From Clonostachys chloroleuca (taxonomy: Eukaryota; Ascomycota; Sordariomycetes; Hypocreales; Bionectriaceae), in assembly GCA_037952775.1 (NCBI GenBank), contig JBANAY010000003.1, forward strand, positions 11,780,001-11,844,000: a stretch of 64,000 nucleotides of DNA, in the 5' to 3' direction. The notes under the pieces were generated by a model, which made no database searches, was not told where the DNA came from, and saw only the letters and a program-made list of their open reading frames with translations. Positions 11,361-23,158 of the stretch are shown here, piece by piece (position 1 is the stretch's first letter; every line of letters starts with the position of its first letter). The position numbers and the translations under genes were made by a program.

Positions 11361-12270
11361 CTATAAAACAACGCAACATCCTCCTGACCGCTGGCGTTGA
11401 CCGTCGCCGTTTCCTGCAGATGGGTTCTTGCCACCTGCCTTCGGCTCTTCCTCGTCCAGATCTTGAGGTCGGATGCTCATATGAACCACATTAGGATTCT
11501 CCAGGCTGAAGTGGTATGCTGCGGCGCTCGGGTTAGTTACATGGTCAGGAGAATGGGTCGATCGAAACCCCCAAGGAGAACCGAGGCGGGAAACGATAGG
11601 TAGTACCAGATAACTCACTCTTCAAAGGCTCCTTGTCGTCTAGAAGTTTGCCAAAATGAATAAGCCTGATGCTGCTCGGGCTTGCAGGCTTAGACTCCCA
11701 ATCACTTCTCCATTCCCTCAATATCAACTCTTTCAGAGTGTAAACACTAATGCTGAACGGATCCGGCTGGGAGTTCTCGTTCTCCTCGGGGATGGGGACG
11801 TTTCTTCGGTTCAAATACCGAGCGTCGATCTTGTACGGGTGGCGGCTACCCGTGGTGAGCAACAGCGTGATATTGCATACAGGACCGGAATCCGGCCCGC
11901 CGCTCGCAACAGTGGTGATCTCGTCTTGGGCGGGACCGATCGCCATGGGTGACAGAGGGGAAGGGTCTACGTCTTTTCCTGCTGCTGCTGCTGTCGTCGT
12001 CGTTATCGCCGCTGGTTTTTGGTCGACTTTTTCGGGCTGGGCTGGGGCGGCTGCTGTTGAAGCGTCGGCGGAAGCGGCTGCGACGGTTTCAGTGGCAGCG
12101 CTCTTGCTGGATTCTGGCTCATCCTTGGAGGGGCCTGAGCCTCCTTGGGAGGGCTGGGCGATGCTCTGCATTGGTACGGCGTCGCTTGGTTGTTCTAGGC
12201 GTGACTTATCGTCGGTGGAAGTTTTGTTGTTGTTGTCGCTGTCCACAACAGAAGCCGCTGGAGCCGACAT
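11361..12270 (-). CDS. Ubiquitin-like domain protein with CAAX prenylation box (UBL3/MUB-like)
   Basis: Exons 12270-11619 and 11518-11361 (phase 1, AACTAACC branch point) give 269 residues. The first about 130 residues are disordered, Ala/Ser/Pro/Gln-rich. A ubiquitin-like fold follows: NITLLLTTGSRHPYKI, then YLNRR, LKELILREW, IRLIHFGKLLDD and NVVHMSIRP. The C-terminus is GGCCVVL, so the last four residues (CVVL) form a CaaX box whose Leu favours geranylgeranylation, and the neighbouring Cys could be palmitoylated. This is the layout of membrane-anchored ubiquitin-fold proteins (UBL3/MUB), which are membrane-tethered and not conjugated. The exact partner in fungi is unknown to me. Confidence 0.78.
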
Positions 12271-14951
12271 GACTTGTCCGTTGTATGCAGGGGCCCAGTA
12301 TCAGGGTGCTGCCCCAGACGAGCTGAACGGGGGGTGTGGTGTAAAACTAGCGCAACCAGACTAACACATTCGCGGCGTTGGGTAGGGAGGAAAGACGGGC
12401 GCCTCAACAAGATGAATTGAGGCGAAAGGGTGATGAAATGTCTAGATAGCACTCTGGAAGGCGTGGAGTGTGGAGGGACATTAATCCCTTACGGCGTCGG
12501 GTCTGATGCAAGGACAGAACGATGGATGGATACATCATTAGGCGGGTCAGCAACAAGCTGCTGGGGGCTTGTTGGTGGGACTGTGCTAGCATGTAGCCTG
12601 TAGCGGGAGCCTGGAGGGCAGGTTAGCAGAGACCATCGGTGTGGGGGAGGCTGTGTGTAGCGCAGTGCCCATGCTATACCGTCAGTGTACAGTAGCGGCC
12701 ATCCCCGTATCCATGCCCACATACATAAGGTACTCGGACGACCAGAGTCGCCGTCTTCTAGCCAGGATTCGTCGGCTAAACCTGCGCATGTCTGTTTGGC
12801 ACTTTGTGTCGCCACTAAACTACCTTGCCTTGCAGTGCGTCAAGGCCCAGCTTGTCCCCGGTGCGGGCTATCCGCCGTCGCTCGCTGTATGTGATAGCGA
12901 TGCACCAGAGCCTATGCCGGACGATGCACGTTCTGGAAAGTGGGCAAAGGAAGTATGCATCCGCTCTCTGCATAACTCCCGATGCAAACACAATCGGTTT
13001 GTGAGTACGACTGCTACCACCAGCCCAGCATCTCCCTCGCTATCTACGAGTCTCCTCAGATTATCCATCAACCCGTTTCACGTGTGAACTTGATCTCGAA
13101 CACAGCCATGGCCAAGGCGAACCATGTGCGTATCATCCATGTGCTAAGCGCACTTAGCACCCAGTAGTGTAGCCTCTAGCGAATTGGCCCGATCCTACGA
13201 TGCTTGGCCACCTCCAGCCATGGCTTCTTTGTGGATGCGCTCCTCTCCTTCCATCGCTTCCACGTTGGAACGTCCGGTACCTATGCACATGTGCATGTAG
13301 GCGTGATGTATACGCAAACTACAGAGTGATTGCTAGGCATCGGGCCCTGTGTTCCTTTTCCCGATGGAGATTGGGGGCAGGGGAAGATGTATGTAAATTC
13401 CTCGCCAGGGTACTAATCGATCTGTGGTGTGACCCTCCTTCAGAGCCAGCGGCTGCCACGCTGTCTGAGACACTGATACTCTGATGAGAAGAAGGACCCT
13501 CGGGAGGATCCTCGTCGCTGAAGCTGGCCGCTCTATCTTATTGTTCCTCGGCAGAGGTACGCAATGCAATACACCCCATTCTTCCGATCTCATTGCCAAT
13601 GGATAAATACATAGCTTATGTCGCAGCCATTCTGTAGTATTGCCAATTTTGGCTTGGCCTATATCAATTAGTGTTGGTAATAATTAAGTAACATCAACCG
13701 CAGCTCGGAAGCCATCCGTACAAGTGGGTGACCTCGAAGATCGCCCTCCAACAACATAGATGTGGGATTTTAGACAACTCACAGAACAAAGGGTAAAGAA
13801 TTGGAAAGAAAAAATACATGATATTTTGCGACTTGTCTCTTATTGTACTTACCATGTTAATCAGGGAATACTGTGAATACTATGCCTGCAACCGATAAGC
13901 AGCTGAGTGCTGCCCACCGCCGTGGTCGGATGACAGACTGGGGGTGGAGCCTCGGTATGAGACCATCCACTGGGAATGCCTCCAGAAGGCTCCTCTCTCC
14001 CCGGGACACTGCAAGAACCATAATGCGACCTCCAGCCGATTGCGACATCTCCACCAGCAGATGAGCAAGACGGGCTGCGTTTTCCTCGGTACTCTGCTGC
14101 TGGCCCCCGGGACTTGGCTTCGCCTCTGTCGATGCATGCCACCTGGAATTGGAATTGTCGGGCAATCCGGACGCCCTCCATTTCCATTCGGTCAACTATA
14201 CAGCAGCCCCCCCACCTCCCTCATACCTCCGGGTTCGACACCTACCTCCACATCCCCAAGGCTGCTAGAACATCCCACAGGCTCTAAACTCGCCAAGCTC
14301 ATGCTAGAACATGTCGCATTCCAATAGTAGATTTTGATGCCGGGCAGGCCAGGCCTAAGGGTCGGCTAAAACTTAGTTTATCTCGCTTGGGCCGGGGAAT
14401 TCTGGGACATCACCCGGGGGCACGACGCAGAGTGACTTTGAAATCGATACACCCAAGTTGCCAAGGTCTAGCCCTGCCATGGCTTGTGGCTGTGGCGAGG
14501 AATTTTTTTTTCAATTATTGCGGACTAACAAGAAGAAATTGTATACTTTCATTGATGTGTTATTCTAGTTGTTGCAGATAATTCTCTGCTCATGATTCTC
14601 CGTCACTTTGGTGTCTCATATTTTCTACCACCCACTTCACAGAGCCGTGGCAAATGCAGCTCTGCAGGTCAGCTGGACAATCCTACACCAGGGTTCCAAT
14701 AGATACCATTTCTACCCCAAATTACGACTTAGACTGCGAAGTAAAGGTGATGAACTGGATTCTTAACTCATCATCACCAGCAGAGTATAGTGCACCATAT
14801 GACTTATCGTCCACATCTGCGTGGACCACCCACTAATACATTCCAACCTCTGACATAGACTCGTAAGCCAACAGTAGACATTAACTAACTCGCCCTGCTT
14901 TTGTATATACACAAACTTCGAAAAACAAAGGATCCAAATTCAAGGCCAATT
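12271..14951. other. Gene-free intergenic region of 2.7 kb
   Basis: It lies between the start of the ubiquitin-like gene and the 3' end of APL2. Several open frames of 60-150 codons occur on both strands, but none shows a domain, convincing codon use or good splice partners. A perfect 8-bp inverted repeat lies at 13141-13160. No RNA gene was recognised. Confidence 0.5.
13141..13160. repeat. Short perfect hairpin
   Basis: GTGCTAAG and CTTAGCAC flank a CGCA loop, an 8-bp perfect stem with a 4-nt loop. It is in non-coding DNA; no function is assigned. Confidence 0.6.
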
Positions 14952-17499
14952 TTACAGATCTAAGAGGTCCCCGTTGTTGGCCGAAGCTTGATTAGGCTGG
15001 AGAACTGTCTGTGGTGCATGAGCGCTCACCACGTAGCTCGGTGTTGTGGGCCCGCCTCCGCCAAACAAGTCATCGGCTTGATCTATCCTCATGGCAGACA
15101 TCTGCTGTGATCCAACGCTGGCAAAGTAGGCATCAGCGTCGTTGACAGCTTGTGCCAGGTTGCCTTCACTTCCATTTGCTGACGCTGCTGCCCTCGTCCG
15201 AGTGTCAATATTGTTTGGCTGACCCCCCTTCCAAACATGCTGATGCTCTTCTGATTATCTGAGAGCATCCTATGCTTCTGCAGGGCAGGTGAGTCGTGTA
15301 GTTTCTTGGGGCGGGCGTTTCTGAAGACGGTCTGGACAGGCTTCAGGTAAATCGTTGCCAGCGTTCCAACATTAAGACACATCTCTTCGAGGGTGGCGTT
15401 GTCCAGTCGCTCTGATTCGGCCGTAATGGGTGGCTTTTCGCCCATCACAATCTGCTCCGCGGCCTTAATGTCCGTCGACAGAAGTCGCCAATACATATAT
15501 GCCCTATCTCGGAGATCAGGGTTATCCGTCTCCTCCGTTGCCCACTTCAAAACTTTCGGTACCAATTCCTGGCCCTTCGTTGGTCGCTGGATGAAGAGCT
15601 TGACTGTTGCTGTCAAAAGCGCTAGCTGGACCTCCACGGGCTCTTCAGCAAAGTTGAACAAGAAGTCCTCTAACAGGGCATCACTATTCTCAATCCTATC
15701 AGCGTATTGACCGATAACCCAAACCATGGCTGCCTTGGCCTCAGGCTCGTCAAGAGAGTCGAGATGTTCGCAGAGAGTGCCGATGATAGATTCGTATTGG
15801 TCGGGATATTTCCGGAAAATGTTCCGAATCACTACTGTCGCCTCTTGTACTATATAGGTAACCTTGGTTGCTACCAACTCGAGAAGCAGGTTGATGCAGC
15901 GTCGAGCCGCTGGCTCAATCTTAATTGCCAACTTTCCGATAGCTCGCACTGCTTTCCGTACGAAATGAACGTCAATCTCCGTAGCGTACTCCCGAAGCTC
16001 GGTCAGTACTTCGTCAATGTTCTTCTCATTGGCGAGCATGAAGATGAGTTCCAACTTGGTAACTTTCACGTAAATCGGATCGTTGTACTTGCAGAAAAAC
16101 ACACGGATATCGTTTCTAAGCACTTCGGGGCGTCTCTGCAAGATGAGCAGTGCATTTCGGAGCGCCAGGTACTGTACTTCGGGGCCTTTGGCAAGTAGCG
16201 TGACCAAAGGAGGTGACAGCTTTTTGCATAGAGCAGACACCTGCTTCTCATCCGCAATATAGTTCATGAGATAGAGTATCACTCGAATACAAGTCAACAC
16301 AACCGAGGAGTTGGAATGTGATAGACGAGGTGATATCCTCTCCGCTAATAGTAAAGCCTCGCCCGATTCTTGGGGGACATAAGATCCCAATGCTTCGAGA
16401 ATATAGGTCTGGCCCCACCTAAGTTTGGTGTTAATATATTATTCTAATGTCGGAAGGCCTCGATACATACTCTGAACAATCCGGAAGGATAGCGACCATC
16501 TTGGAGGCATTTTTATAGTCGATGGTGAGTTTGATCGCCTCACTCCGCTCCCAGATATCCATCAGCCCAGCCAACGCACTTGCAACCACAGTCGGATTAT
16601 CATCTCGTAGTAGGGAGTTGAGACGATCGATGAGATCTGACTGCTCAACCATCTGTCGATCGTGATCGTAAAGCTTGGCAACGCAGAATGCAGCGGTTTT
16701 GCGCACATAAGGATCAGAGTCCCTCAGCATCTGTTTAACATTGGGGACGGTTGCTTCCACAAATTCTCGAACATGAATGTAAGACATGGTTCTCAAGGCT
16801 AAGGCCCGTACGAGGGGGTTTTGATCTTCCATATCCTTGGACATATTAGTGAACGTCACACGGCGACGGCATATAACTCGTTCTCACATGTTCTAAGAGA
16901 GGAATAGCCTTAACTGCTATCTCTGGTCGCATTCGGGCGTAGTTGACCAGGTACAAGAAACACCTAACATGGTGAGCTTCCTATTCCGCAATCGTCTCGT
17001 GGAGCGACTTACATCTTTTTGATCTCCAGGCTTTGCAAATGCATACATCCAATGATATCAGGGAAGAGCGCCACCATGTCGTTATTGCTCATAGTCATGT
17101 TTGCGACAATCTTCTTGAGAGCGATCTTCTTCCCTCCGAAATTCTTCTCCTTCTTCCCACCGCTGTTCAACTCTTGGCGCAGTTCAGCAACTTTGCCCTG
17201 TCGAGTCGTTAGCCTGCTCCCCAGCACAGGAGGGGGCATATATGCAAAGAACATCATGGAGGGTGGGTTCGCTATCGCCAGTTGTGACCATGGGTTCTAA
17301 ACCAGAGATGGGATCATGGCGTGGAGAGACAGCCGCTCCGCCAAGCATGGGCAGGAAACACGTGCGGCCAGAGTCACACGGGCAGCTGCATGGCAGCTCT
17401 GATGAAATCTTGAGGGGGATTGCAAAGGCGAGACGAGAGGATGGGCTGACTTACTCGAGCGAACAGCTTCGAATCTCCCCCACCGGCGGAACTCGACAT
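14952..17499 (-). CDS. APL2: AP-1 complex subunit beta (adaptin), with one-base frameshift
   Basis: Five exons: 17499-17455, 17197-17013, 16963-16888, 16835-16471 and 16418-14952; about 712 residues if one base is added. Signposts are KVAELRQELNSGGKK, NMTMSNNDMVALFPDI, FLYLVNYARMRPEIA, DMEDQNPLVRALALRTMSY and WGQTYILEAL, the adaptin trunk HEAT repeats, then KKLHDSPALQKHRMLSDNQK. AP-1 drives clathrin-coated transport between trans-Golgi and endosomes. At 15223-15228 a run of six C (six G on the coding strand) breaks the frame right after SISMFGRG. With a seventh base it continues through NNIDTRTRAAAS and MSAMRIDQADDLFGGGGP to LLDL and a stop at 14952. Without it, an unrelated tail ends at 15089. 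Intron 1 is long (257 nt). Confidence 0.9.
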
Positions 17500-18124
17500 G
17501 ATAACGGCTACTGGACCGCACCAAGTGCAGGCCTGCTGATTGCTTCCGTGATTCGGTACTTAGGTACGCAACTCAGGCTCGTGCCTAGCAGAGGAAGGGT
17601 GCTTGCAACCAACCCCTCACCACAATCGACGCCCTTTCCCAGGATGGCTGCCAGCCAATGAGACGGTGCTGGGCTATGTCTTATTCGAGAAGCGTCGTGT
17701 CTGGATCGCAGGCCACGAAAGCAGGTCGGTCACGTGAGCGCAACGGGAGGTGAGAGTCGTATCGAGGATAATTCGTATTTTCCTATACACTGTCGCAGTG
17801 CGTCGAGGTGCCGAGCTCGCCGTTGATCTCGAAGCTCAATTCGAAAGGGGCAGTTGCGACTTTCCAGCGTGGAATGGGCTTCCAAAGGCGCCACGGAGCG
17901 TTATCGATAAAGGTGACATGAGCTGGGTAAGCACTTCTGTCAGCTTTAGTGGCTTGTCAGTGGGTCACTTAACGAACACCTCAATCGATTGCGCTCGCAG
18001 CCTCACCAGCAGCTAAACCTGTTCCAGAGCTCCGACGAGTTACGACGTATTCCCATCCACAAAGCCCATCAAGCACATCGAATCAAGGAGCCGATCAATC
18101 GACCATCGAATTACGAAGATCACA
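17500..18124. promoter_or_regulatory. Bidirectional promoter, APL2 / EMC4
   Basis: 625 bp between divergent start codons. A possible EMC4 5'-UTR intron runs from a GTAAGC donor at 17927 to a GCAG acceptor ending at 18000, with an ACTTAAC branch-like site near 17967. This is inferred from signals only. Confidence 0.45.
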
Positions 18125-18811
18125 ATGGCCGACTCCAAGCAGGCCCTCGTCGGCGCCCCTTCATGGGTCGCACAGCTCGAGTCCCCTCTTCAGGCAAAGA
18201 CAAAGCCCTCCAGCATCCCCGATCCACCAGGCTTCTCTGGAAGTTCTGGACATAAGGTAGGGTTATTCGATCTGAATTAGAGTTGAATCCTGTCGATTTA
18301 TGGTTGCTGACGAAAGCTGGATTGTTCAGAAAGGTGGCAAGGACGTCAAGGATAAGCTACGGAAACCGCCAACAGATGAAGAGATGGACACGCTCAAGCT
18401 GAAGAAGGCCTGGGAAGTTGCGCTCGCACCAATCAAAGCTCTTCCGATGACTGCTATTATGATGTACATGTCCGGAAACTCGCTTCAGATTTTCAGTATC
18501 ATGATGGTCTTCATGGCGTTCAAGAACCCTCTGATGGGCCTGGTCAATACCAACCAGGCATTCGAACGCTTTCAAAACGAGTCTATCTCCGGGCAGATGA
18601 TCCAAGTCAAACTCGTATACGTTGCGTGCCAGCTAGTGGCGCTCGCTGTAGGTGTTTGGAAGGTTAATGCCATGGGTCTTTTACCGTACGTTTCCATGCT
18701 TGAATACTCTTCATGCAAATCGCTAACATGTGTCCTAGAACGACGACATCAGATTGGTTAATGTGGGAGGCCCAAAGGAACTCCATCGACTCCTCAACCA
18801 CGGCTTTATGA
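18125..18811 (+). CDS. EMC4: ER membrane protein complex subunit 4
   Basis: Exons 18125-18256, 18330-18685 and 18739-18811 (phases 0 and 2) give 186 residues, matching the family (183-190). The core DUF1077 region is visible: a cytosolic N-terminus, then KALPMTAIMMYMSGNSLQIF, IMMVFMAFKNPLMGLVNTNQ and VYVACQLVALAVGVWKVNAM, with two to three membrane segments, ending TTTSDWLMWEAQR. EMC is the ER insertase for tail-anchored and multipass proteins; Emc4 faces the cytosolic/intramembrane side. The start is the first ATG, 6-8 codons before the conserved SWVAQLESP. Divergent from APL2. Confidence 0.93.
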
Positions 18812-20392
18812 TATTTTGTATATGTATATGTCATCATTGGTTAATATAGATCTACTAGTACTCAAGTCACGTATGAATAGATCAGTCTTCCTCATGGCAA
18901 ATCAGATTCAATCGCCCCTACGCCATGCCAAGATGTATACTCCTTTTGTGATTTTAGAAATCTCAACTCGCCAATATGTGGACGGCTTTGAAGAGTTCGA
19001 GCAAAACCAGTGATGACACTAACTGAGAGAGCGAGGGACGGCAGGCCAAAGCTCCTTTGTCTGGGCACTTATCGGTTAAGCTGATGACCAGCTGAATTTA
19101 TATACCATCCCTTTGCTACTTAGGCTTTTTGTTTTAGTTTTCGTGCTCTCTTCACGGTAAAGGTCGCCGAAAAGCCCGGTGTCAATATCTCCACAGACAA
19201 CCAGATACACCTGATACGCATGGAACTTTGAGAAAGATCGCCAAGATTTCTTGCAAGAATGTTCGAGTCATAAGGTATGGGGTAAGCAACGGCTGCCATG
19301 GTGGGGTACAACTCTCCGAGAGTTAGTTCAACGGGAACTCTCAACTTGATACAGAGACAGGCTAGCCAACTAACATTGTCAGTGAGTCTGCGAGAAATCA
19401 AACTTTGTTAGATGTACAGATACCTGAACACTACAGCAGCTGGATTAAAGACCACAAACATCACCGCCTAAAGCACGTTCCGGAAACTCGACTACTCTGT
19501 TAGACTCGAAACTTGCTTTGCTGTACCTCTCCGTTCTTTCTTGCACAGTGCTTCTATCCACATTAGCGGGGCCGGGGATCTTTGAGGAGAGGCGCAAGGC
19601 GCCATTTGATTTTTGATGAGAGGATCGGACAGAGTCCGTCCTTGTGCGTCCGTATTCAACCGAAATCATGGAGCCTGCCGAGTTCGGGACTATTCACGCC
19701 ATTGAATGGTCGGGTTACGAATCCCGGTTTGACTAGTGATGTCAACAACGATAATCCCGATACCCATGTGGTGCTCTTCGGAAGTTGATGCGGGGATGCC
19801 CAAAATTTCTGATTTCACTCTAAGAGAAGACTCTGCTTGGCACATGCAGGAGCTAGATTAAGAAAAAATGCAAGTCTTCACAGATGGGGCAAGTTTCCAC
19901 ATAGCTGGTCATGGAACTACGCCTATTACTCAATCATAAGGTAACTAGAACGTCTTGATCCAGGTTCTGAAGCAACATACTGGAAATGTCACTAGCGGTC
20001 TGATAAGAGCTGTTTTAGGTATCTTATCATACAGGGGGCATATCATGATGGTTTAAGCATTGTCTAATAAACGAAAGAATACCTACGGCTAGAGGGGAAT
20101 TCACGATAAGATATCGTGAACCAGAGCTTCCTTTAGTGTCTTGTAACCAACCTGGGCTTTGTGGGGTAGATGCCACTCAGATAGAGGCAGGGATGAAGAT
20201 ATCGCTGACTAAGCGATTCTCAGGAGCTCCAAGCTGTCCACTGCATCATCGTTATACTGGCCTTGTTCGTATCGAATTGGTGATAAGATCCAAACACCAG
20301 ATACTAAGAGCTAAGATGCACGGGAATCTATTTTCCAAGGAACAAACATCATTTTTGTCATACATTCATATCTCCATCGGTGCCCCTCAACG
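18812..20392. other. Intergenic region upstream of UFE1
   Basis: 1.6 kb between EMC4 and UFE1. Short open frames only, mostly AT-rich between 19800 and 20340. No domain, RNA gene or clear repeat was recognised. Confidence 0.5.
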
Positions 20393-21554
20393 ATGAACGT
20401 TACCCTCGAATTCGACGAGCTCCTGCGGGAGCGCAAGGCCCCCCAACCAGGAAAACCGTTTCCCTCGAGAAGATTGACGGCTTCTTGAAGGAAGCTCTTC
20501 GGATTGTCAGTACCCATGCCTAAACCTCCAGAAAGTATCACAATGCCCTAATACTTCGCTCCCGGCTAGAATTCCCACATCACCAAACTACACCAGAATC
20601 TCCATACTGTACGTCGCGCATATCTGGCCAGAGCGCAACCTCGAAAGGGCATCAGGCATGGCCAGAATCCCGATGGTTACCCCTCAGTGATGTCGGACCG
20701 GGACCGGGAAGCTGTGGACAAGGATACCAAAGAAATGCTACGGGAACTCAATTGGAGCATCGAGGCGCTTGACGGCGCAGAGAAAATTCGATATGAAACC
20801 GAGACGAATAGCATCCAGAAGAAATACGGCAGCAACCTCGGCGCGCTCGGATCCTGGGCATCTGGGGGCATCGTCGGTGGCAAGAAGCCGGAACACCTGG
20901 AAGCTGAGTCCCGGGCCCAAGAGGTCCGGCATCATCGTGAGGGGGTCATCTGGTATCTACGACAGCAATTGCAGCAGTGCAGCAACACCCAAAAAGTCAT
21001 GATGGAGGCCCGGCTCACGCGCGAGGTGGAAATGAACCGGAGTCTTGCTTCTCAGGCGCCGTCGCTAGCCGACTTCGCCCAATACAGCGCCGGGAAGGCC
21101 TCCAGCGGTTTAGGCGAAGCTGAGGGTGTGCACGACGATCAAGCGACAGGTCTCAGCGCGGAACAGATACAGATGTTCGAGGAGGACAACCGGGACATGA
21201 TGCAGTACTTTGAGAGTATGCATGAGAAAGTACAGTAGGTTCCCACTGTCATCGTATTTTCATCATGGTTGTTCATGCAACATTGCTGACGGGACATTCT
21301 TTCACTCTGATAGGACTGCGCAAAGGTCGCTTGCCGAGATATCCAGCCTTCAATCGCAACTCATTGAACATCTCGCAACGCAGACAGAGCATATCGACCA
21401 GCTGGTGGCAGACTCGTCCTTAACAACAGAGAATGTCGAAGGTGGCAACAAGCAATTGAAAAAAGCGACCCAACGCCCGAGCGCAGCCCGGTTTACCTTC
21501 TATGCAGCCAGTGGACTGTGCGCCTTCTTGGTTCTATGGGATCTGATCATATAG
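20393..21554 (+). CDS. UFE1: Syntaxin-18/Ufe1 Qa-SNARE, with one-base frameshift
   Basis: Exons 20393-20505, 20570-21234 and 21314-21554; 339 residues if one base is added. The N-terminal syntaxin-18 domain starts MNVTLEFDELLRERKAP and, after the break, LEKIDGFLKEALRINSHI (the join at 20505/20570 supplies INSH). A central helical region follows, then the SNARE helix (SLAEISSLQSQLIEHLATQ, HIDQLVADSSLTTENVEGGN) and a C-terminal anchor TFYAASGLCAFLVLWDLII. Ufe1 is the ER t-SNARE for COPI retrograde vesicles and ER membrane fusion. The frame breaks at the six-C run 20439-20444; a seventh C gives the family-like APPTRKTVSLEK. As written, the frame stops after 26 codons. The first donor, GTCAGT, is weak. 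Confidence 0.88.
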
Positions 21555-23158
21555 AATACAATCCCTTGTATATATGTACCATAAAAGTATAGGTACTGAC
21601 CGCCTATTTCATCGTTCGAAAAGTAGGCAATCCATGCTCGCATTGACAGTGAGCCTTGCAAAAGGGAGCATTTGTCCAATAAGTTATGGCAACACACTGC
21701 ATTGAGTTGCTACATTCAGACCGACGGGGGTTTCAGGAAAGAAGCCTCACCGTAAGATCCCTCCTATAGACAACTTGGTACAACTCGGGACTGTTGCATC
21801 CCCATTGTAAACAGGCGGGTGTAGAAGTGACATTCCCGGCGCATATTAAGTGCCTGCCTACATCTTACCTATGCGCCCTGGTCTTTGGCTCCTCCCTTGC
21901 CCCGGGAAATGATGGATTCCTACGTTGCTGAGAACGACTATGAGCATAGGTCATCTCACTCATACGCTCACATTCGCACACCCACAAGACATACACACCT
22001 GACACATGATATACACAATTGCGATGCATGTGAGAGCGCGAGTGGCAGATGGATGACCAGTGCAACCAAAGGGTGTACACGACCTTGTGGAAGGCGTTTC
22101 AGTTACAGATCGATTCCATTAATAAAGCACGGTCTGCCTCGAGACGAAGGTGGGCTGGCCATATGACGACATATTGGCTGCCCTCGTATGATGGGCGTGG
22201 TTCGCTAATCTATATTGGGCAGCACACCTGGACTCAGCAATTTCCACGTCATGTACCAGGAGTAAGCTTCTATGCATGTGATGACTGGGTCTTGCGCTGA
22301 TGCGTTCCTGACCCAACACGGCAGTTCTCGACGCGGGCTGGAAAACGGGCTGGACAGTGGGCACGGGCACGTTGAGGATACTATGAGGTAAAGCAAGATG
22401 AGAGGTACCATGTCGGGATCCCGCTCAGTGGAGACCGGACTGAGGCCGGATCCAGCGAAAAAAAAAAGCACATGCAGTCACTTGACCCGTCCGTCCCTTT
22501 CGCCCACCCAGTCAGATCTGGGAGGGACCTTCAGATGCATGTACCTCCCACTTGGCCAAAGGCCTGTCTTCTGTTGTGTTCGCTTCAGGAAAGTACTCGG
22601 AGAGCTCCTGGAAAGCTCTAGATCTAGTACGTAGAGATGGCAGCCCGAGGAACTAGCCTACGCCAGCCTCGGCATGCTCGCTGGTCCATCTCAGACCCAA
22701 ACGCCGATTAGCGAGCATGCGGTCGGAAGCTCTGTCGGAAGCTCTAAGCCTTGGATTCATTTAAAACTCACGCCGCCCCATTGATCCGAGCCCATAACTC
22801 ACCTGATTTGTGTGCCCCCTCGCATCGCGCCCCCCAGAAGACAGCCCAGCCCAGCCCAGCCCAGTGTGGTGCGCTGTTTTACAGTACGAGAATCGACGCC
22901 TAGCTTGTGCTCCATAGCAGCCAACGCCTTACGTACCAACAAGTACACCTACATCCGCCCTATTTGGCACAGTACATGGCATTGCTAACAGCGCCCGCTC
23001 ACGGAGCAAAGGAATACCTGCAGTATCGGAGACGGTATCCCCTATTTCCAAATCCTCGTCTGGGAACTAGGGCCATCCCCGAATTCCCGATTTTTGTACC
23101 ACCCTAGCCAGGCCCATCCATACCTACCGGCAGGCAGTACCTCAGTACCTGAGCAATC
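21555..23158. other. Intergenic region, promoter of aspartate aminotransferase
   Basis: 1.6 kb with no recognisable gene. It holds a CAGCC pentamer array at 22842-22864 about 300 bp before the aminotransferase start, and several CTACCTACC-type short motifs. Confidence 0.5.
22842..22864. repeat. CAGCC pentanucleotide tandem repeat
   Basis: 4.6 perfect copies of CAGCC in the aminotransferase upstream region. Confidence 0.8.

Noticed and set aside
19705..19735. tRNA-like arm (CGGGTT...AATCCCG)
   Set aside because: The loop is the wrong size and no acceptor or anticodon arm can be folded around it.
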